Assembly (NCBI GenBank): GCA_944323805.1
Contig: CALUTW010000013.1
Location: forward strand, 1-60,445
Length of the DNA: 60,445 nucleotides
Reading direction: 5' to 3'
Source: an uncultured Bacteroidales bacterium
GTDB lineage: Bacteria; Bacteroidota; Bacteroidia; Bacteroidales; UBA932
Below are positions 40,252 through 49,315 of this stretch, one piece after another; position 1 is the stretch's first letter; each line of letters opens with the position of its first letter. The notes under the pieces were generated by a model. It had not been told where the DNA came from. It did not search any database and was given only the letters and a program-made list of their open reading frames with translations. The position numbers and the translations under genes are program-made.

Positions 40252-41532
40252 ATGATGAAACGTATTTTCCTCCCTCTTGCGGCTGCCTTATTGGCTGCAA
40301 CATCATGCCAGACTTCCGGAGATGCCGGGTACGGATGGCTCAAGAACGCAATCGACACATCCTGCGCCCAGCTGGAGCTTACCGCCGATGAAATCCGCGG
40401 GACCGGCAAGCTGCCGCGCTCCATACATTCCGGATATGAAATGGATTTCCTGGTCCGGCAGCTTGAGGCTGACCCGGCTACATTCAGGGATTCGCTGAGG
40501 GCGATGGCCCCTGCAGAGCAGATGGGCACGCGGAGGCTGTGCGGAATATATGACTGGACTAGCGGATTCTTCCCGGGCTCCCTCTGGTACGCATACGAGA
40601 TTACCGGAAAGGACGAGCTGAAAGCCGATGCAATCGAATACACGGAGCTGCTCGACCCGATACGGCACTACACCGGGACACACGACCTCGGATTCATGAT
40701 AGGATGCAGCTACGGCAATGCGCTCAGGCTTTCTCCGGCCGACACAATCAAAGATGTCATCGTGGAGACTGCCGACAACCTGTGCACCCGCTTCAACAAG
40801 GAGATAGGATGCATCAGGTCTTGGGACTTCGGCACATGGAACTACCCTGTCATCATTGACAACATGATGAACCTCGAACTGCTCTTCAATGCCTCGAGAC
40901 TGACAGGGGACAACCGTTACAGGGACATCGCCACTACACATGCAAACACCACCATGAAATGCCATTTCCGCCCGGACTACACCTGCTGGCATGTGGTAAG
41001 CTACAACAACGACGGCTCTGTAGAGTGCAGGCAGACGTTCCAGGGCAAGTCAGACGACTCCTCATGGGCAAGAGGACAGGCCTGGGCCGTATACGGCTAC
41101 ACTGAATGCTTCAGGGAGACCGGGGACAGCACCTACCTCCATTTTGCAGAGAATATCGCAGACATGATAATGTCAAGGGTAAAGACCGACGATGCAATCC
41201 CTTACTGGGACTATGACGCTCCCGTACTGCCTGAGACACCGCGCGACGCTTCAGCAGCGGCAGTGACAGCATCAGGCCTGCTCGACCTGAGCACCATGTC
41301 CGCCGAGGGAGAGAAATACTTCGGATACGCCGAGAAAATCATAAGGAGCCTCTCCGGAAGCGAATACCTCGCAAAGCCGGGAGAGAACGAGGGCTTCATC
41401 CTGAAGCACTCCACAGGCTCGCTGCACCATGGCTCGGAAATAGATGTCCCTCTCAACTATGCGGACTACTACTATCTCGAAAGCCTGAAGAAATACATGG
41501 CGCTCAAAGGCATAAGCTACTCCGACCTCTAA
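40252..41532 (+). CDS. GH88 unsaturated glucuronyl hydrolase, lipoprotein
   Basis: A 426-residue GH88 enzyme with a lipoprotein signal (LLAATSC, Cys near residue 19-20). It removes the 4,5-unsaturated uronic acid from the non-reducing end of lyase products by a hydration mechanism. The two catalytic Asp of the family are seen: Asp101 in YDWTSGFFPGSLW and Asp145 in HDLGFMIG; SWARGQAWAVYGYTE and ASGLLDLS are further conserved barrel segments. A TTG codon lies immediately before; the ATG at 40252 (or the next codon, also ATG) is the start. It is the first gene of the seven-gene right arm, expected in the periplasm, and acts after the PL12/PL21 lyases and any 2-O-sulfatase. Confidence 0.94.
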   Translation: MMKRIFLPLAAALLAATSCQTSGDAGYGWLKNAIDTSCAQLELTADEIRGTGKLPRSIHSGYEMDFLVRQLEADPATFRDSLRAMAPAEQMGTRRLCGIYDWTSGFFPGSLWYAYEITGKDELKADAIEYTELLDPIRHYTGTHDLGFMIGCSYGNALRLSPADTIKDVIVETADNLCTRFNKEIGCIRSWDFGTWNYPVIIDNMMNLELLFNASRLTGDNRYRDIATTHANTTMKCHFRPDYTCWHVVSYNNDGSVECRQTFQGKSDDSSWARGQAWAVYGYTECFRETGDSTYLHFAENIADMIMSRVKTDDAIPYWDYDAPVLPETPRDASAAAVTASGLLDLSTMSAEGEKYFGYAEKIIRSLSGSEYLAKPGENEGFILKHSTGSLHHGSEIDVPLNYADYYYLESLKKYMALKGISYSDL

Positions 41533-41587
41533 CGGTCAGCGGGATTTGACACCGAACAATAATTATAAACACTAAAAATACTGTCTG

Positions 41588-43612
41588 ATGAAACACGACT
41601 TCATTTTAAAGATTGCGGCATCGGCCTGTACGGCAATGCTGGCATCTGTAGCCGGGAACATCTCTTCCGGAGCACAGGAACTCAATACCGAGGTATTCTC
41701 ACTGCTCAACCTGGACTATCCGGGCCTTGAACAGGTAAAGGAACTGCACACGGCAGGCAAGGACTCTGCAGCGGCAGTATCTCTTCTCGACTATTACCGC
41801 AACAGGACAGGAATCAGCACCCCTGAAATAAACCTCAAGAAGGTCCGCATCAGCGAAAAGGAGCAGCAATGGGCGGATGACGCCCTCGAGCACACCTTCT
41901 TCGTGCATTACGGCTACCAGCCGTCATTCAACTACGGGGAGGACATAGACTGGAGATACTGGCCTGTAAAGGACAACGAGCTGCGCTGGCAGCTGCACCG
42001 CCACAAATGGTTCATCCCTATGGGCAAGGCCTACAGGGTAAGCGGCGACGAGAAATATGCCGAGGAATGGGTACGCCAGTACATGGACTGGATATACAAG
42101 AACCCGAATGTAAAGATAAGCAAGGAGGAATACGAGATTACCGACAACGCACTGAAAGCCGATGCGGAGAACGCAAGGTTTGCATGGCGTCCACTCGAGG
42201 TCAGCGACAGGCTCCAGAACCAGATTACACAGTTCGAGCTCTTCAAGGTCTCCCCTGCGTTCACGCCTGAATTCCTGACCGAATTCCTTGTAAACTATTA
42301 CCGTCATGCGGAGCACATCCTCGCCAACTATTCCGATTCAGGCAACCACCTCCTTTTCGAGGCCCAGAGGATGATATATGCAGGAGCGTTCTTCCCTGAA
42401 TTCAAGGATGCCGCCGAATGGAGGAAAAGCGGCATCGACATCCTCAACAGGGAAATAAAGGTGCAGGTGTACGATGACGGAGGCCAGTACGAGCTTGACC
42501 CACACTACCACCTCGCATCCATCAACATCTTCTGCAAGGCACTGTACATGGCCGACATGAACGGATTCCGCAGCGATTTCCCGCAGAGCTATCTCGACAC
42601 CGTGGAAAAGATGATAATGTTCTACGCAAACATCTGCTTCCCGGACTATACCAACCCGTGCTTCAGCGATGCAAAGATTACTGACAAGAAGGAGATGCTG
42701 AAGAACTACAGGCAGTGGGAAAAGATATTCCCTGACAACCAGACCATAAAATATCTGGCGACCGAAGGCAAGGAGGGACAGCTTCCTGACTATCTTTCAA
42801 AGGGATTCCTCACTTCGGGATTCTTCGTATTCCGCAACTCATGGGGACCTGAAGCCGTACAGATGGTGGTAAAGGCCGGTCCGAAAGGCTACTGGCACTG
42901 CCAGCCGGACAACGGCACATTCGAGCTCTGGTACAACGGACGCAACCTCTTCCAGGACTCAGGCTCATACGTCTATGCCGGCGATGACGAGGTAATGGAA
43001 TGGAGAAATCTCTTCAGAAGCACCAGGTCGCACAATACCCTGACCCTGAACGATGAAAATCTGGAGACAACCGACTCGAAGACTCTGCTCTGGGAGCCGG
43101 AAGGGGATGTACAGATACTCGTGACTGAAAACAACAGCTACAAGGGCCTGACACACCGCCGCTCCGTATTCTTCGTGGACGGGACATATTTCGTGATTGT
43201 CGATGAGGCTACCGGCTCTGTCAAAGGCAACAACAATGTCAACCTGCATTTCCAGATGCCTGCAGGAGATGTCCCAAACAGCCGCGAGGACATGACCTTC
43301 TACACGAATTTCGAGGAAGGCAGCAACATGATGTTCCGCTGCTTCGGCCCGGACAACATGACGATGAAGAAAGAGAAAGGCTGGGTGTCCACATCCTACA
43401 TGAAGAAGCGCCAGAGGATGAATGTCAGCTTCAATGTAAAGACAACCGACGGACTGCCGGTAAGATACATTACCATAATATATCCTAAGCAGGAGGCAGG
43501 GAAATTCCCGGCAATGACTGCAAAATTCAAGGGAGGATATGATGAAAGCGGCCTCAATCTGCAGGTCAAGGTCGGCGGCAAGAAGAAGACCCTCGGGTAT
43601 ACACTTGACTGA
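41588..43612 (+). CDS. PL12 heparin-sulfate lyase (heparinase III)
   Basis: A 674-residue lyase with a normal signal peptide (cleavage near SGAQEL), so predicted periplasmic, unlike the lipoprotein PL12 of the left arm. Similarity to Pedobacter heparinus heparinase III runs throughout: LNLDYPGLEQVKEL, WPVKDNELRWQLHRHKWF, FAWRPLEVSDRLQ. The catalytic set is complete: Asn253 followed by His in GNHLLFEAQRM, Tyr307 in LDPHYHLA, His437 in YWHCQPDNGTFEL. It cleaves glucosamine-(1-4)-glucuronate bonds in low-sulfated heparan sulfate regions, giving unsaturated disaccharides for the GH88 encoded 55 bp upstream. The sulfatase gene starts 8 bp after its stop. Confidence 0.94.
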   Translation: MKHDFILKIAASACTAMLASVAGNISSGAQELNTEVFSLLNLDYPGLEQVKELHTAGKDSAAAVSLLDYYRNRTGISTPEINLKKVRISEKEQQWADDALEHTFFVHYGYQPSFNYGEDIDWRYWPVKDNELRWQLHRHKWFIPMGKAYRVSGDEKYAEEWVRQYMDWIYKNPNVKISKEEYEITDNALKADAENARFAWRPLEVSDRLQNQITQFELFKVSPAFTPEFLTEFLVNYYRHAEHILANYSDSGNHLLFEAQRMIYAGAFFPEFKDAAEWRKSGIDILNREIKVQVYDDGGQYELDPHYHLASINIFCKALYMADMNGFRSDFPQSYLDTVEKMIMFYANICFPDYTNPCFSDAKITDKKEMLKNYRQWEKIFPDNQTIKYLATEGKEGQLPDYLSKGFLTSGFFVFRNSWGPEAVQMVVKAGPKGYWHCQPDNGTFELWYNGRNLFQDSGSYVYAGDDEVMEWRNLFRSTRSHNTLTLNDENLETTDSKTLLWEPEGDVQILVTENNSYKGLTHRRSVFFVDGTYFVIVDEATGSVKGNNNVNLHFQMPAGDVPNSREDMTFYTNFEEGSNMMFRCFGPDNMTMKKEKGWVSTSYMKKRQRMNVSFNVKTTDGLPVRYITIIYPKQEAGKFPAMTAKFKGGYDESGLNLQVKVGGKKKTLGYTLD

Positions 43613-43620
43613 CAAAGACC

Positions 43621-45231
43621 ATGCAGAGAAAGCTTGAATTCACATTGCTGCTGCCGCTTGCCGCGACACTTGCAGGCTGCGGACAGGAAAAAGCTGAAAG
43701 ACAGCAGCCGAACATCATCTTCATAATGACAGATGACCACACCACGCAGGCGATGTCATGCTATGGCGGACAACTCATCAGCACCCCGAACATGGACAGG
43801 CTTGCAGAGGAAGGGATGAGGTTCGACAACTGCTTCGTGACAAATGCATTGTCCGGGCCTTCCCGGGCATGCATCCTCACGGGGAAATTCAGCCACGAGA
43901 ACGGTTTTACCGACAATGCATGCGTCTTTGACGGCAGCCAGCCGACATTCCCGTCAATACTTCAGGATGCCGGCTACCAGACAGCCATCATAGGCAAATG
44001 GCATCTGATATCTGAGCCGCAGGGGTTCGACCACTGGTGCATCCTCACGGGACAGGAGGAGCAGGGAGACTACTACTCCCCTGAATTCAACGAGGACGGA
44101 AAAGCCGTCACTGAAGAAGGATATGTCACTGACATCATCACTGACAAGGCCATAAGCTATATCAGGGAACGGGACAAGGACAGGCCGTTCTGCCTGATGT
44201 TCCATCACAAGGCACCTCACAGGAACTGGATGCCGGCACCAAGGCATATCGGTATCTTCAACGATACGGTATTTCCGGAACCGGAGACCCTGTTCGATGA
44301 CTGGAGCTCCCGCGGAAGGGCCGCACATGAGCAGGACATGTCCATCGCAGAGACCTTTACCGAGGACTGGGACCTGAAGCTCCGGACAAGGGAAGAACTT
44401 CTTGCCGACACCACCGGAAGGCTCTACAAGGTATACAGCCGGATGCCTGAAGACGTTCAGAGGAAATGGGACGCCGCCTATGCCGGAAGGATACGCGAAT
44501 ACCGCGAGGGCGGCATGACAGGGGAAGAACTCGTAAGCTGGAAATACCAGCAGTATATGAGGGACTACCTTGCAACCGTACTTTCAGTCGATGAAAGCAT
44601 AGGTCGCCTCCTGGACTTCCTTGAGGAGGAGGGACTCGACGAAAACACCATAGTCGTCTATACTTCCGACCAGGGATTCTTCCTTGGCGAGCACGGATGG
44701 TTCGACAAGAGGTTCATGTACGAGGAATGCCAGAGGATGCCTCTGCTTGTCAGATATCCCGAGATGATAAAGGCCGGCAGCACATCCGATGCAATATGCA
44801 TGAACATCGACTTTGCCCCTACCTTCCTTGACCTTGCAGGAGTCAGCATACCGGACGACATACAGGGTGAATCCCTGAAGCCGGTACTTGAAAACGGCGG
44901 ACGGGAGCCTGACGGATGGAGAAAGGCGGCATATTACCATTATTATGAATATCCTGCGGAGCATTCCGTGAAACGTCACTATGGAATCCGGACCAGGGAC
45001 TTCAAGCTGATACATTTCTACAATGACATCGACGAATGGGAGATGTATGACCTCGGCAAGGACCCTCGCGAACTGAACAATGTCTTCGGAGACCCGGAAT
45101 ATGCCGGCACACGCGACACACTCATGTCCCTGCTGAAGGAAACGCAGGAAAAATACGGGGACACCGACCCTGACGAGAGGGAAAGGGTCCTCTTCAAGGG
45201 AGACAGGAGATATCTGGACAGGACCAGATAA
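43621..45231 (+). CDS. S1 sulfatase, GlcNAc-6-O-sulfatase type (S1_11-like)
   Basis: A 536-residue lipoprotein (TLAGC, Cys near residue 20) of the type I formylglycine sulfatases. The modification motif is the Ser form, LSGPSRACILTG, with Ser78 to be converted to formylglycine. Metal ligands: IMTDDH near the N-terminus and TSDQGFFLGEHGW further on. Long blocks (FSHENGFTDNA, HWCILTGQEEQGDYY, HHKAPHRNWMPAPRH, KRFMYEECQRMPL, YHYYEYPAEHSVKRHYG) resemble the B. thetaiotaomicron heparan GlcNAc-6-O-sulfatase BT4656 as I remember it. It should remove 6-O-sulfate from glucosamine. Maturation needs an anaerobic sulfatase-maturating enzyme, not encoded in this window. Confidence 0.9.
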   Translation: MQRKLEFTLLLPLAATLAGCGQEKAERQQPNIIFIMTDDHTTQAMSCYGGQLISTPNMDRLAEEGMRFDNCFVTNALSGPSRACILTGKFSHENGFTDNACVFDGSQPTFPSILQDAGYQTAIIGKWHLISEPQGFDHWCILTGQEEQGDYYSPEFNEDGKAVTEEGYVTDIITDKAISYIRERDKDRPFCLMFHHKAPHRNWMPAPRHIGIFNDTVFPEPETLFDDWSSRGRAAHEQDMSIAETFTEDWDLKLRTREELLADTTGRLYKVYSRMPEDVQRKWDAAYAGRIREYREGGMTGEELVSWKYQQYMRDYLATVLSVDESIGRLLDFLEEEGLDENTIVVYTSDQGFFLGEHGWFDKRFMYEECQRMPLLVRYPEMIKAGSTSDAICMNIDFAPTFLDLAGVSIPDDIQGESLKPVLENGGREPDGWRKAAYYHYYEYPAEHSVKRHYGIRTRDFKLIHFYNDIDEWEMYDLGKDPRELNNVFGDPEYAGTRDTLMSLLKETQEKYGDTDPDERERVLFKGDRRYLDRTR

Positions 45232-45262
45232 AGACAGATAACCGATAACACTGGAACATATC

Positions 45263-46894
45263 ATGGACAGAAGAAAATTTTTGACTACATCAGGCTGGTC
45301 CCTGCTGGGAATTGCAGCCAGCGGAAGCCTTCTGAAGGCATGCGCACCGGGAAGCAGGGAAGCCAGGAAAATAATGCCGACACCGCACAATCTCAAGATG
45401 TACTGGGGAGACCTGCACAACCACTGCAACCTGACATACGGGCACGGGGACATGAAGGATGCATTCGAAGCCGCAAAGGAACAGCTCGACTTCGTAAGTG
45501 TCACTCCACATGCTATGTGGCCCGACATCGACAAGCTCAAGGACGACCCGAGGCTTGCATGGGTAATCGGATACCATACCGATGCCTTCAAAAAGCTGCG
45601 CCAGGGCCGCTACGAGAAATACGTCAGGATGACGAATGACTACAACAAGGAAGGGGAATTCCTCGCATTCATCGGCTATGAGGCCCACAGTCTCGAACAT
45701 GGCGACCATGTAGCACTCAACTACGACCTCGATGCTCCTCTGGTGGAATGCACATCCATCGAGGACTGGAAGCGCAAGGCCCGCGGGCACAAGGTATTCA
45801 TTACGCCGCATCATATGGGATACCAGACAGGATACAGGGGATATGACTGGAAATTCTTCACTGAAGGGGACCAGACCCCGTTCGTCGAGATGTACTCCCG
45901 CCACGGGCTGGCAGAAAGCGACCAGGGCGACTACCCGTATCTGCACGACATGGGGCCCCGCCAGTGGGAAGGCACGATACAGTACGGACTCAGCCTCGGG
46001 CACAAGTTCGGACTGATAGGCTCGACCGACCAGCATTCCGGTTATCCGGGAAGCTACGGGGACGGCCGTGTCGGTGTCCTCGCACCTTCTCTCACAAGGG
46101 ATGCCATCTGGGAAGCCCTCAGGACAAGGCACGTATGCTGCTCTACAGGAGAGAACATACTGATTGACTTCAGGATAAACGATGCCCTCATGGGAGATGT
46201 CGTAAAAGGCAACCGGAGGAACATCTATGTGAATGTCATCGGAGGCAGCTGCATAGACTACGTCGACATCATCAAGAACGGACGGCTCGTTGCAAGGATG
46301 AACGGCCCTTACACACCGGAAAAGCCGGAGGGAGACACTGTCCGCTGCAAGATAAAGATGGAATTCGGGTGGAACAGGGAGAAGAACTACATCAGCTGGA
46401 ACGGCAAGGTCGGCATCAGCAAGGGAAGGATACTGTCTGTAACACCTTGCTTCAGAGGGGCGGCATTCACATCCCCTCAGGAAGGAGAGACTGAATTCCA
46501 CACCCACGTCAACCGCGTACGTTCGGTAACAGACAATGCAGTCGAGCTTGAGATGTACACAAGCATGAACCCTAACACCACCACACCGGCGACACAGGCC
46601 GTCCTTCTCGATGTGGAAATGCCTGTGGACGGAGTCGTGACAGCTGAGTTCAACGGAAAGGAATTCAGCCACACACTCGGGGAACTGCTTGAAGGCTCCC
46701 GCTCGCATTTCATGAGAGGCTGGCTGAGCGAAGCCGTGCTTTTCAACAGGGCAATGCCTGAAAGCTGCTGGACAATCGAACATTTCATGGAGGACAGGGA
46801 GCCGGAGCTCGATACCGACTACTACTATGTAAGGGTACGCCAGAGAGACCAGCAATGGGCCTTCAGCTCCCCTATATGGGTCGAAAGAGTCTGA
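45263..46894 (+). CDS. DUF3604/PHP-fold metallohydrolase with Tat-like lipoprotein signal
   Basis: A 543-residue protein. The N-terminus MDRRKFLTTSG, a hydrophobic stretch and LLKAC (Cys near residue 27) suggest a Tat-exported lipoprotein. The body has the DUF3604/PHP pattern: GDLHNH (Asp50, His52, His54), VTPHA (Pro82 where most PHP proteins have Asp, then His83), GYEAH, FITPHHMG, VEMYSRHG and STDQHSG (Asp256, His258), giving a probable bi- or trinuclear metal site. The C-terminal about 200 residues look like beta-sandwich. PHP proteins are mostly phosphoesterases. It lies between the two sulfatase genes (31 bp after the first, 19 bp before the ROK gene), so it probably acts on a GAG fragment; the actual reaction is unknown. 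Confidence 0.82.
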   Translation: MDRRKFLTTSGWSLLGIAASGSLLKACAPGSREARKIMPTPHNLKMYWGDLHNHCNLTYGHGDMKDAFEAAKEQLDFVSVTPHAMWPDIDKLKDDPRLAWVIGYHTDAFKKLRQGRYEKYVRMTNDYNKEGEFLAFIGYEAHSLEHGDHVALNYDLDAPLVECTSIEDWKRKARGHKVFITPHHMGYQTGYRGYDWKFFTEGDQTPFVEMYSRHGLAESDQGDYPYLHDMGPRQWEGTIQYGLSLGHKFGLIGSTDQHSGYPGSYGDGRVGVLAPSLTRDAIWEALRTRHVCCSTGENILIDFRINDALMGDVVKGNRRNIYVNVIGGSCIDYVDIIKNGRLVARMNGPYTPEKPEGDTVRCKIKMEFGWNREKNYISWNGKVGISKGRILSVTPCFRGAAFTSPQEGETEFHTHVNRVRSVTDNAVELEMYTSMNPNTTTPATQAVLLDVEMPVDGVVTAEFNGKEFSHTLGELLEGSRSHFMRGWLSEAVLFNRAMPESCWTIEHFMEDREPELDTDYYYVRVRQRDQQWAFSSPIWVERV

Positions 46895-46913
46895 ATCAGC
46901 TCAAGGATAGTCT

Positions 46914-47855
46914 ATGGAACAGAAATATGCTATCGGGCTGGACCTTGGAGGCACAACCCTCAAGTATGCACTTATAAGCCAGGACGGGACAATCCTCAAC
47001 TACGGGAAAATCCCGTCCATGGCCGAAGTCTCTGCGGAAGCCATCATCGGACAGATCATGAAGGCAATATCATTCATGACCGAAGCCGCAGGACAGGACA
47101 GGGCGGTAAAGATCGCAGGCATAGGCATCGGTACGCCGGGCATAGTCGACAACGGCAGGATTATCGGCGGCACCGAGAACATGACCGGCTGGACAGGCAT
47201 CGACATAGTATCGATAATAGAATCGAGGACCGGACTCAGGGCCTTTGCAGCAAATGACGCCAACATGATGGGATTCGGTGAAACATTGTTCGGAGCAGGA
47301 AAAGGTGCCTCGGACGTGGTTTTCCTGACTGTAGGCACAGGAATCGGAGGAGCGGTCGTTACCGGAGGGAAACTTTTTACCGGTTACGGAGGAAGAGGCA
47401 CCGAACTCGGGCATGTGCCGGTACTTGCCGACGGGGAGACATGTGCCTGCGGCTCGACAGGATGCCTCGAACACTATGCCTCCGCATCTGCACTTGTCAG
47501 GATGTTCACGGAGGAAATGAGGGCGCAGGGGCTTCCATGCGACGGAGCTGACGGGAAATATATCATGGACCTGTGCCATGCCGGCGATAAGGTCGCACTG
47601 AAATGCCTCGACAGGCATTGCGACCTGCTCGGACACGGGATTGCAGGATTCATCAACATATTCAGCCCGCAGATGGTAATCATTGGCGGAGGCCTTGCAG
47701 ATGCAGGGGAATTCTACCTGTCCCGGGTAAGGGAAAAGGCATTCAGATATGCAATGCCGGAATGCGCCGCCGGTACGGAAATCAAGGGGGCCGCCCTCGG
47801 CAACAAGGCCGGCTGCTTCGGGGCTGCCGCCATGGTATTTCAAGGAACTGAATAA
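46914..47855 (+). CDS. ROK family sugar kinase
   Basis: A 313-residue cytoplasmic kinase. ATP-binding loop GLDLGGTTLKYALI at the N-terminus, catalytic Asp in AANDANMMGFGE, glycine loop TVGTGIGGAVV, and an intact ROK zinc site: His167 in LGHVPV with Cys177, Cys179 and Cys184 in CACGSTGCLEH. There is no DNA-binding domain, so it is a kinase and not a repressor. Within this operon the likely substrate is the amino sugar released from heparan sulfate (GlcNAc or GlcN, giving the 6-phosphate). Glucose cannot be excluded. Confidence 0.9.
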   Translation: MEQKYAIGLDLGGTTLKYALISQDGTILNYGKIPSMAEVSAEAIIGQIMKAISFMTEAAGQDRAVKIAGIGIGTPGIVDNGRIIGGTENMTGWTGIDIVSIIESRTGLRAFAANDANMMGFGETLFGAGKGASDVVFLTVGTGIGGAVVTGGKLFTGYGGRGTELGHVPVLADGETCACGSTGCLEHYASASALVRMFTEEMRAQGLPCDGADGKYIMDLCHAGDKVALKCLDRHCDLLGHGIAGFINIFSPQMVIIGGGLADAGEFYLSRVREKAFRYAMPECAAGTEIKGAALGNKAGCFGAAAMVFQGTE

Positions 47856-47866
47856 CAGCATCGACA

Positions 47867-49291
47867 ATGAAAGACATAAAGAAGACGATATGCTCGGCTC
47901 TGCCGCTTATGGCAGCTGCAGTACCTTGCAGCCAGGCGGCAGCCTATGCAGCAGGACCGGCCGCTGCCGACAGGGCCGGAAAGCAGGGGCAGAGACCCAA
48001 CATCATATACATAATGACCGACCAGCAATGTGCGACGGCAATGAGCTGCGCCGGGAACACGGACCTCAGCACCCCGAACATGGACAGGCTTGCAGAGCAT
48101 GGTATCATGTTTACCAACGCCTACTGCGCGATGCCGCTGAGCGGCCCTGCCAGGGCTGCCATGTTTACAGGCTACATGCCGGGAGAAAGCGGTGTCATGG
48201 AGAATGAGGTGCCTCTTCCCGACAGCCTGAAAAGCAACACGCTCGGCGACCTTGTAAAAGCTGCCGGATACGACTGCGCATATGCAGGCAAGTGGCATGT
48301 CAACACCGTTTCCCTTCCTGCCGAGGAAGCCTTCGGATTCAGGAGAATCCATATGAACGGGGACAAAGGGCTGGCCGAGTCATGCGTAGAATATCTCCGG
48401 TCCGGGGAAAGGAAGGAGCCGTTCTTCCTTGTGGCCTCATTCATCAATCCTCACAACATCTGCGAATATGCCCGCAAGCAGAATACGCCGGATGCCGATA
48501 TCGATGAAGCCGCCCTTGAAGACTGCCCGAATCTCCCGGAGAACTTTGCAGTCAATCCGTATGATGCAGACATACTCGCTTTCGAGAAGGATATGAACTA
48601 TGCACTCTATCCGTGCCGCAACTACACACCGGATGACTGGAGACGCTACCGCAATGCATATTACAGGCTTGTCGAGGCAGTGGATGCGGAAATCGGGAAG
48701 ATTGTGGACGAGATTGACAGGCAGGACCTGTGGAAGAATACCGTGATAATCTTTGCAAGCGACCACGGGGACGGCAACGGGGCCCATCAGTGGAACCAGA
48801 AGACCGTCCTCTACGAGGAAGTGGCCAATGTGCCTTTCATCGTATGTCTGCCGGGAGGACGGAACGCGGGCACATCGCTGCCTCAGCTCATAAATACCGG
48901 CATAGACCTTATGCCTTCCGTCTGCGAGTGGACGGGTGCAACCATGCCGGAAGGACGGCATGGGACAAGCTTCAGGTCTGTGGCCGAAGCCGGAGACCCG
49001 GACATGCCGCACCGCAAATACGTCGTTACCGAGACAAACTTCAGGCAGACTTCTGGCACCCTCGGCTGGATGGTACGCACTGACAGATACAAATACGTGC
49101 TATACGACAAGGGACTCAACAGGGAGCAGCTGTACGACATGGACACAGACAGAGGGGAAATGGTCAATCTCGCTGTGGAATCCGGATACAGGCAGATTGT
49201 CAGGGAGCACAGGGCAATGCTGAAGGAATGGATGGAGCAGCACCCGGGACCTGAACGGGCAAGGCAGTTCAGATTCATTCCTGCAGACTGA
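47867..49291 (+). CDS. S1 family sulfatase, Ser-type, specificity unknown
   Basis: A 474-residue secreted sulfatase (signal peptide with Ala-rich region to about residue 30). The formylglycine motif is LSGPARAAMFTG with Ser92. Metal ligands: IMTDQQ and ASDHGDGNGAHQ. GKWHV is the conserved second-half motif. It is shorter than the first sulfatase and shares little with it outside the motifs. For complete heparan sulfate breakdown N-, 2-O- and 3-O-sulfatase activities are needed besides 6-O; this protein may supply one of them, but I cannot say which. It lies 11 bp after the ROK gene and 24 bp before PL21. Confidence 0.88.
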   Translation: MKDIKKTICSALPLMAAAVPCSQAAAYAAGPAAADRAGKQGQRPNIIYIMTDQQCATAMSCAGNTDLSTPNMDRLAEHGIMFTNAYCAMPLSGPARAAMFTGYMPGESGVMENEVPLPDSLKSNTLGDLVKAAGYDCAYAGKWHVNTVSLPAEEAFGFRRIHMNGDKGLAESCVEYLRSGERKEPFFLVASFINPHNICEYARKQNTPDADIDEAALEDCPNLPENFAVNPYDADILAFEKDMNYALYPCRNYTPDDWRRYRNAYYRLVEAVDAEIGKIVDEIDRQDLWKNTVIIFASDHGDGNGAHQWNQKTVLYEEVANVPFIVCLPGGRNAGTSLPQLINTGIDLMPSVCEWTGATMPEGRHGTSFRSVAEAGDPDMPHRKYVVTETNFRQTSGTLGWMVRTDRYKYVLYDKGLNREQLYDMDTDRGEMVNLAVESGYRQIVREHRAMLKEWMEQHPGPERARQFRFIPAD

Positions 49292-49315
49292 TAACAACTT
49301 AACACCAACACTGAT

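Noticed and set aside
44584..45591. 335-codon leftward open frame
   Set aside because: Antisense to the sulfatase and DUF3604 genes and spans their junction; no family features.
45290..46855. 521-codon leftward open frame
   Set aside because: Fully antisense to the DUF3604 gene, Cys/His/Val-rich, no recognisable domain; a shadow.
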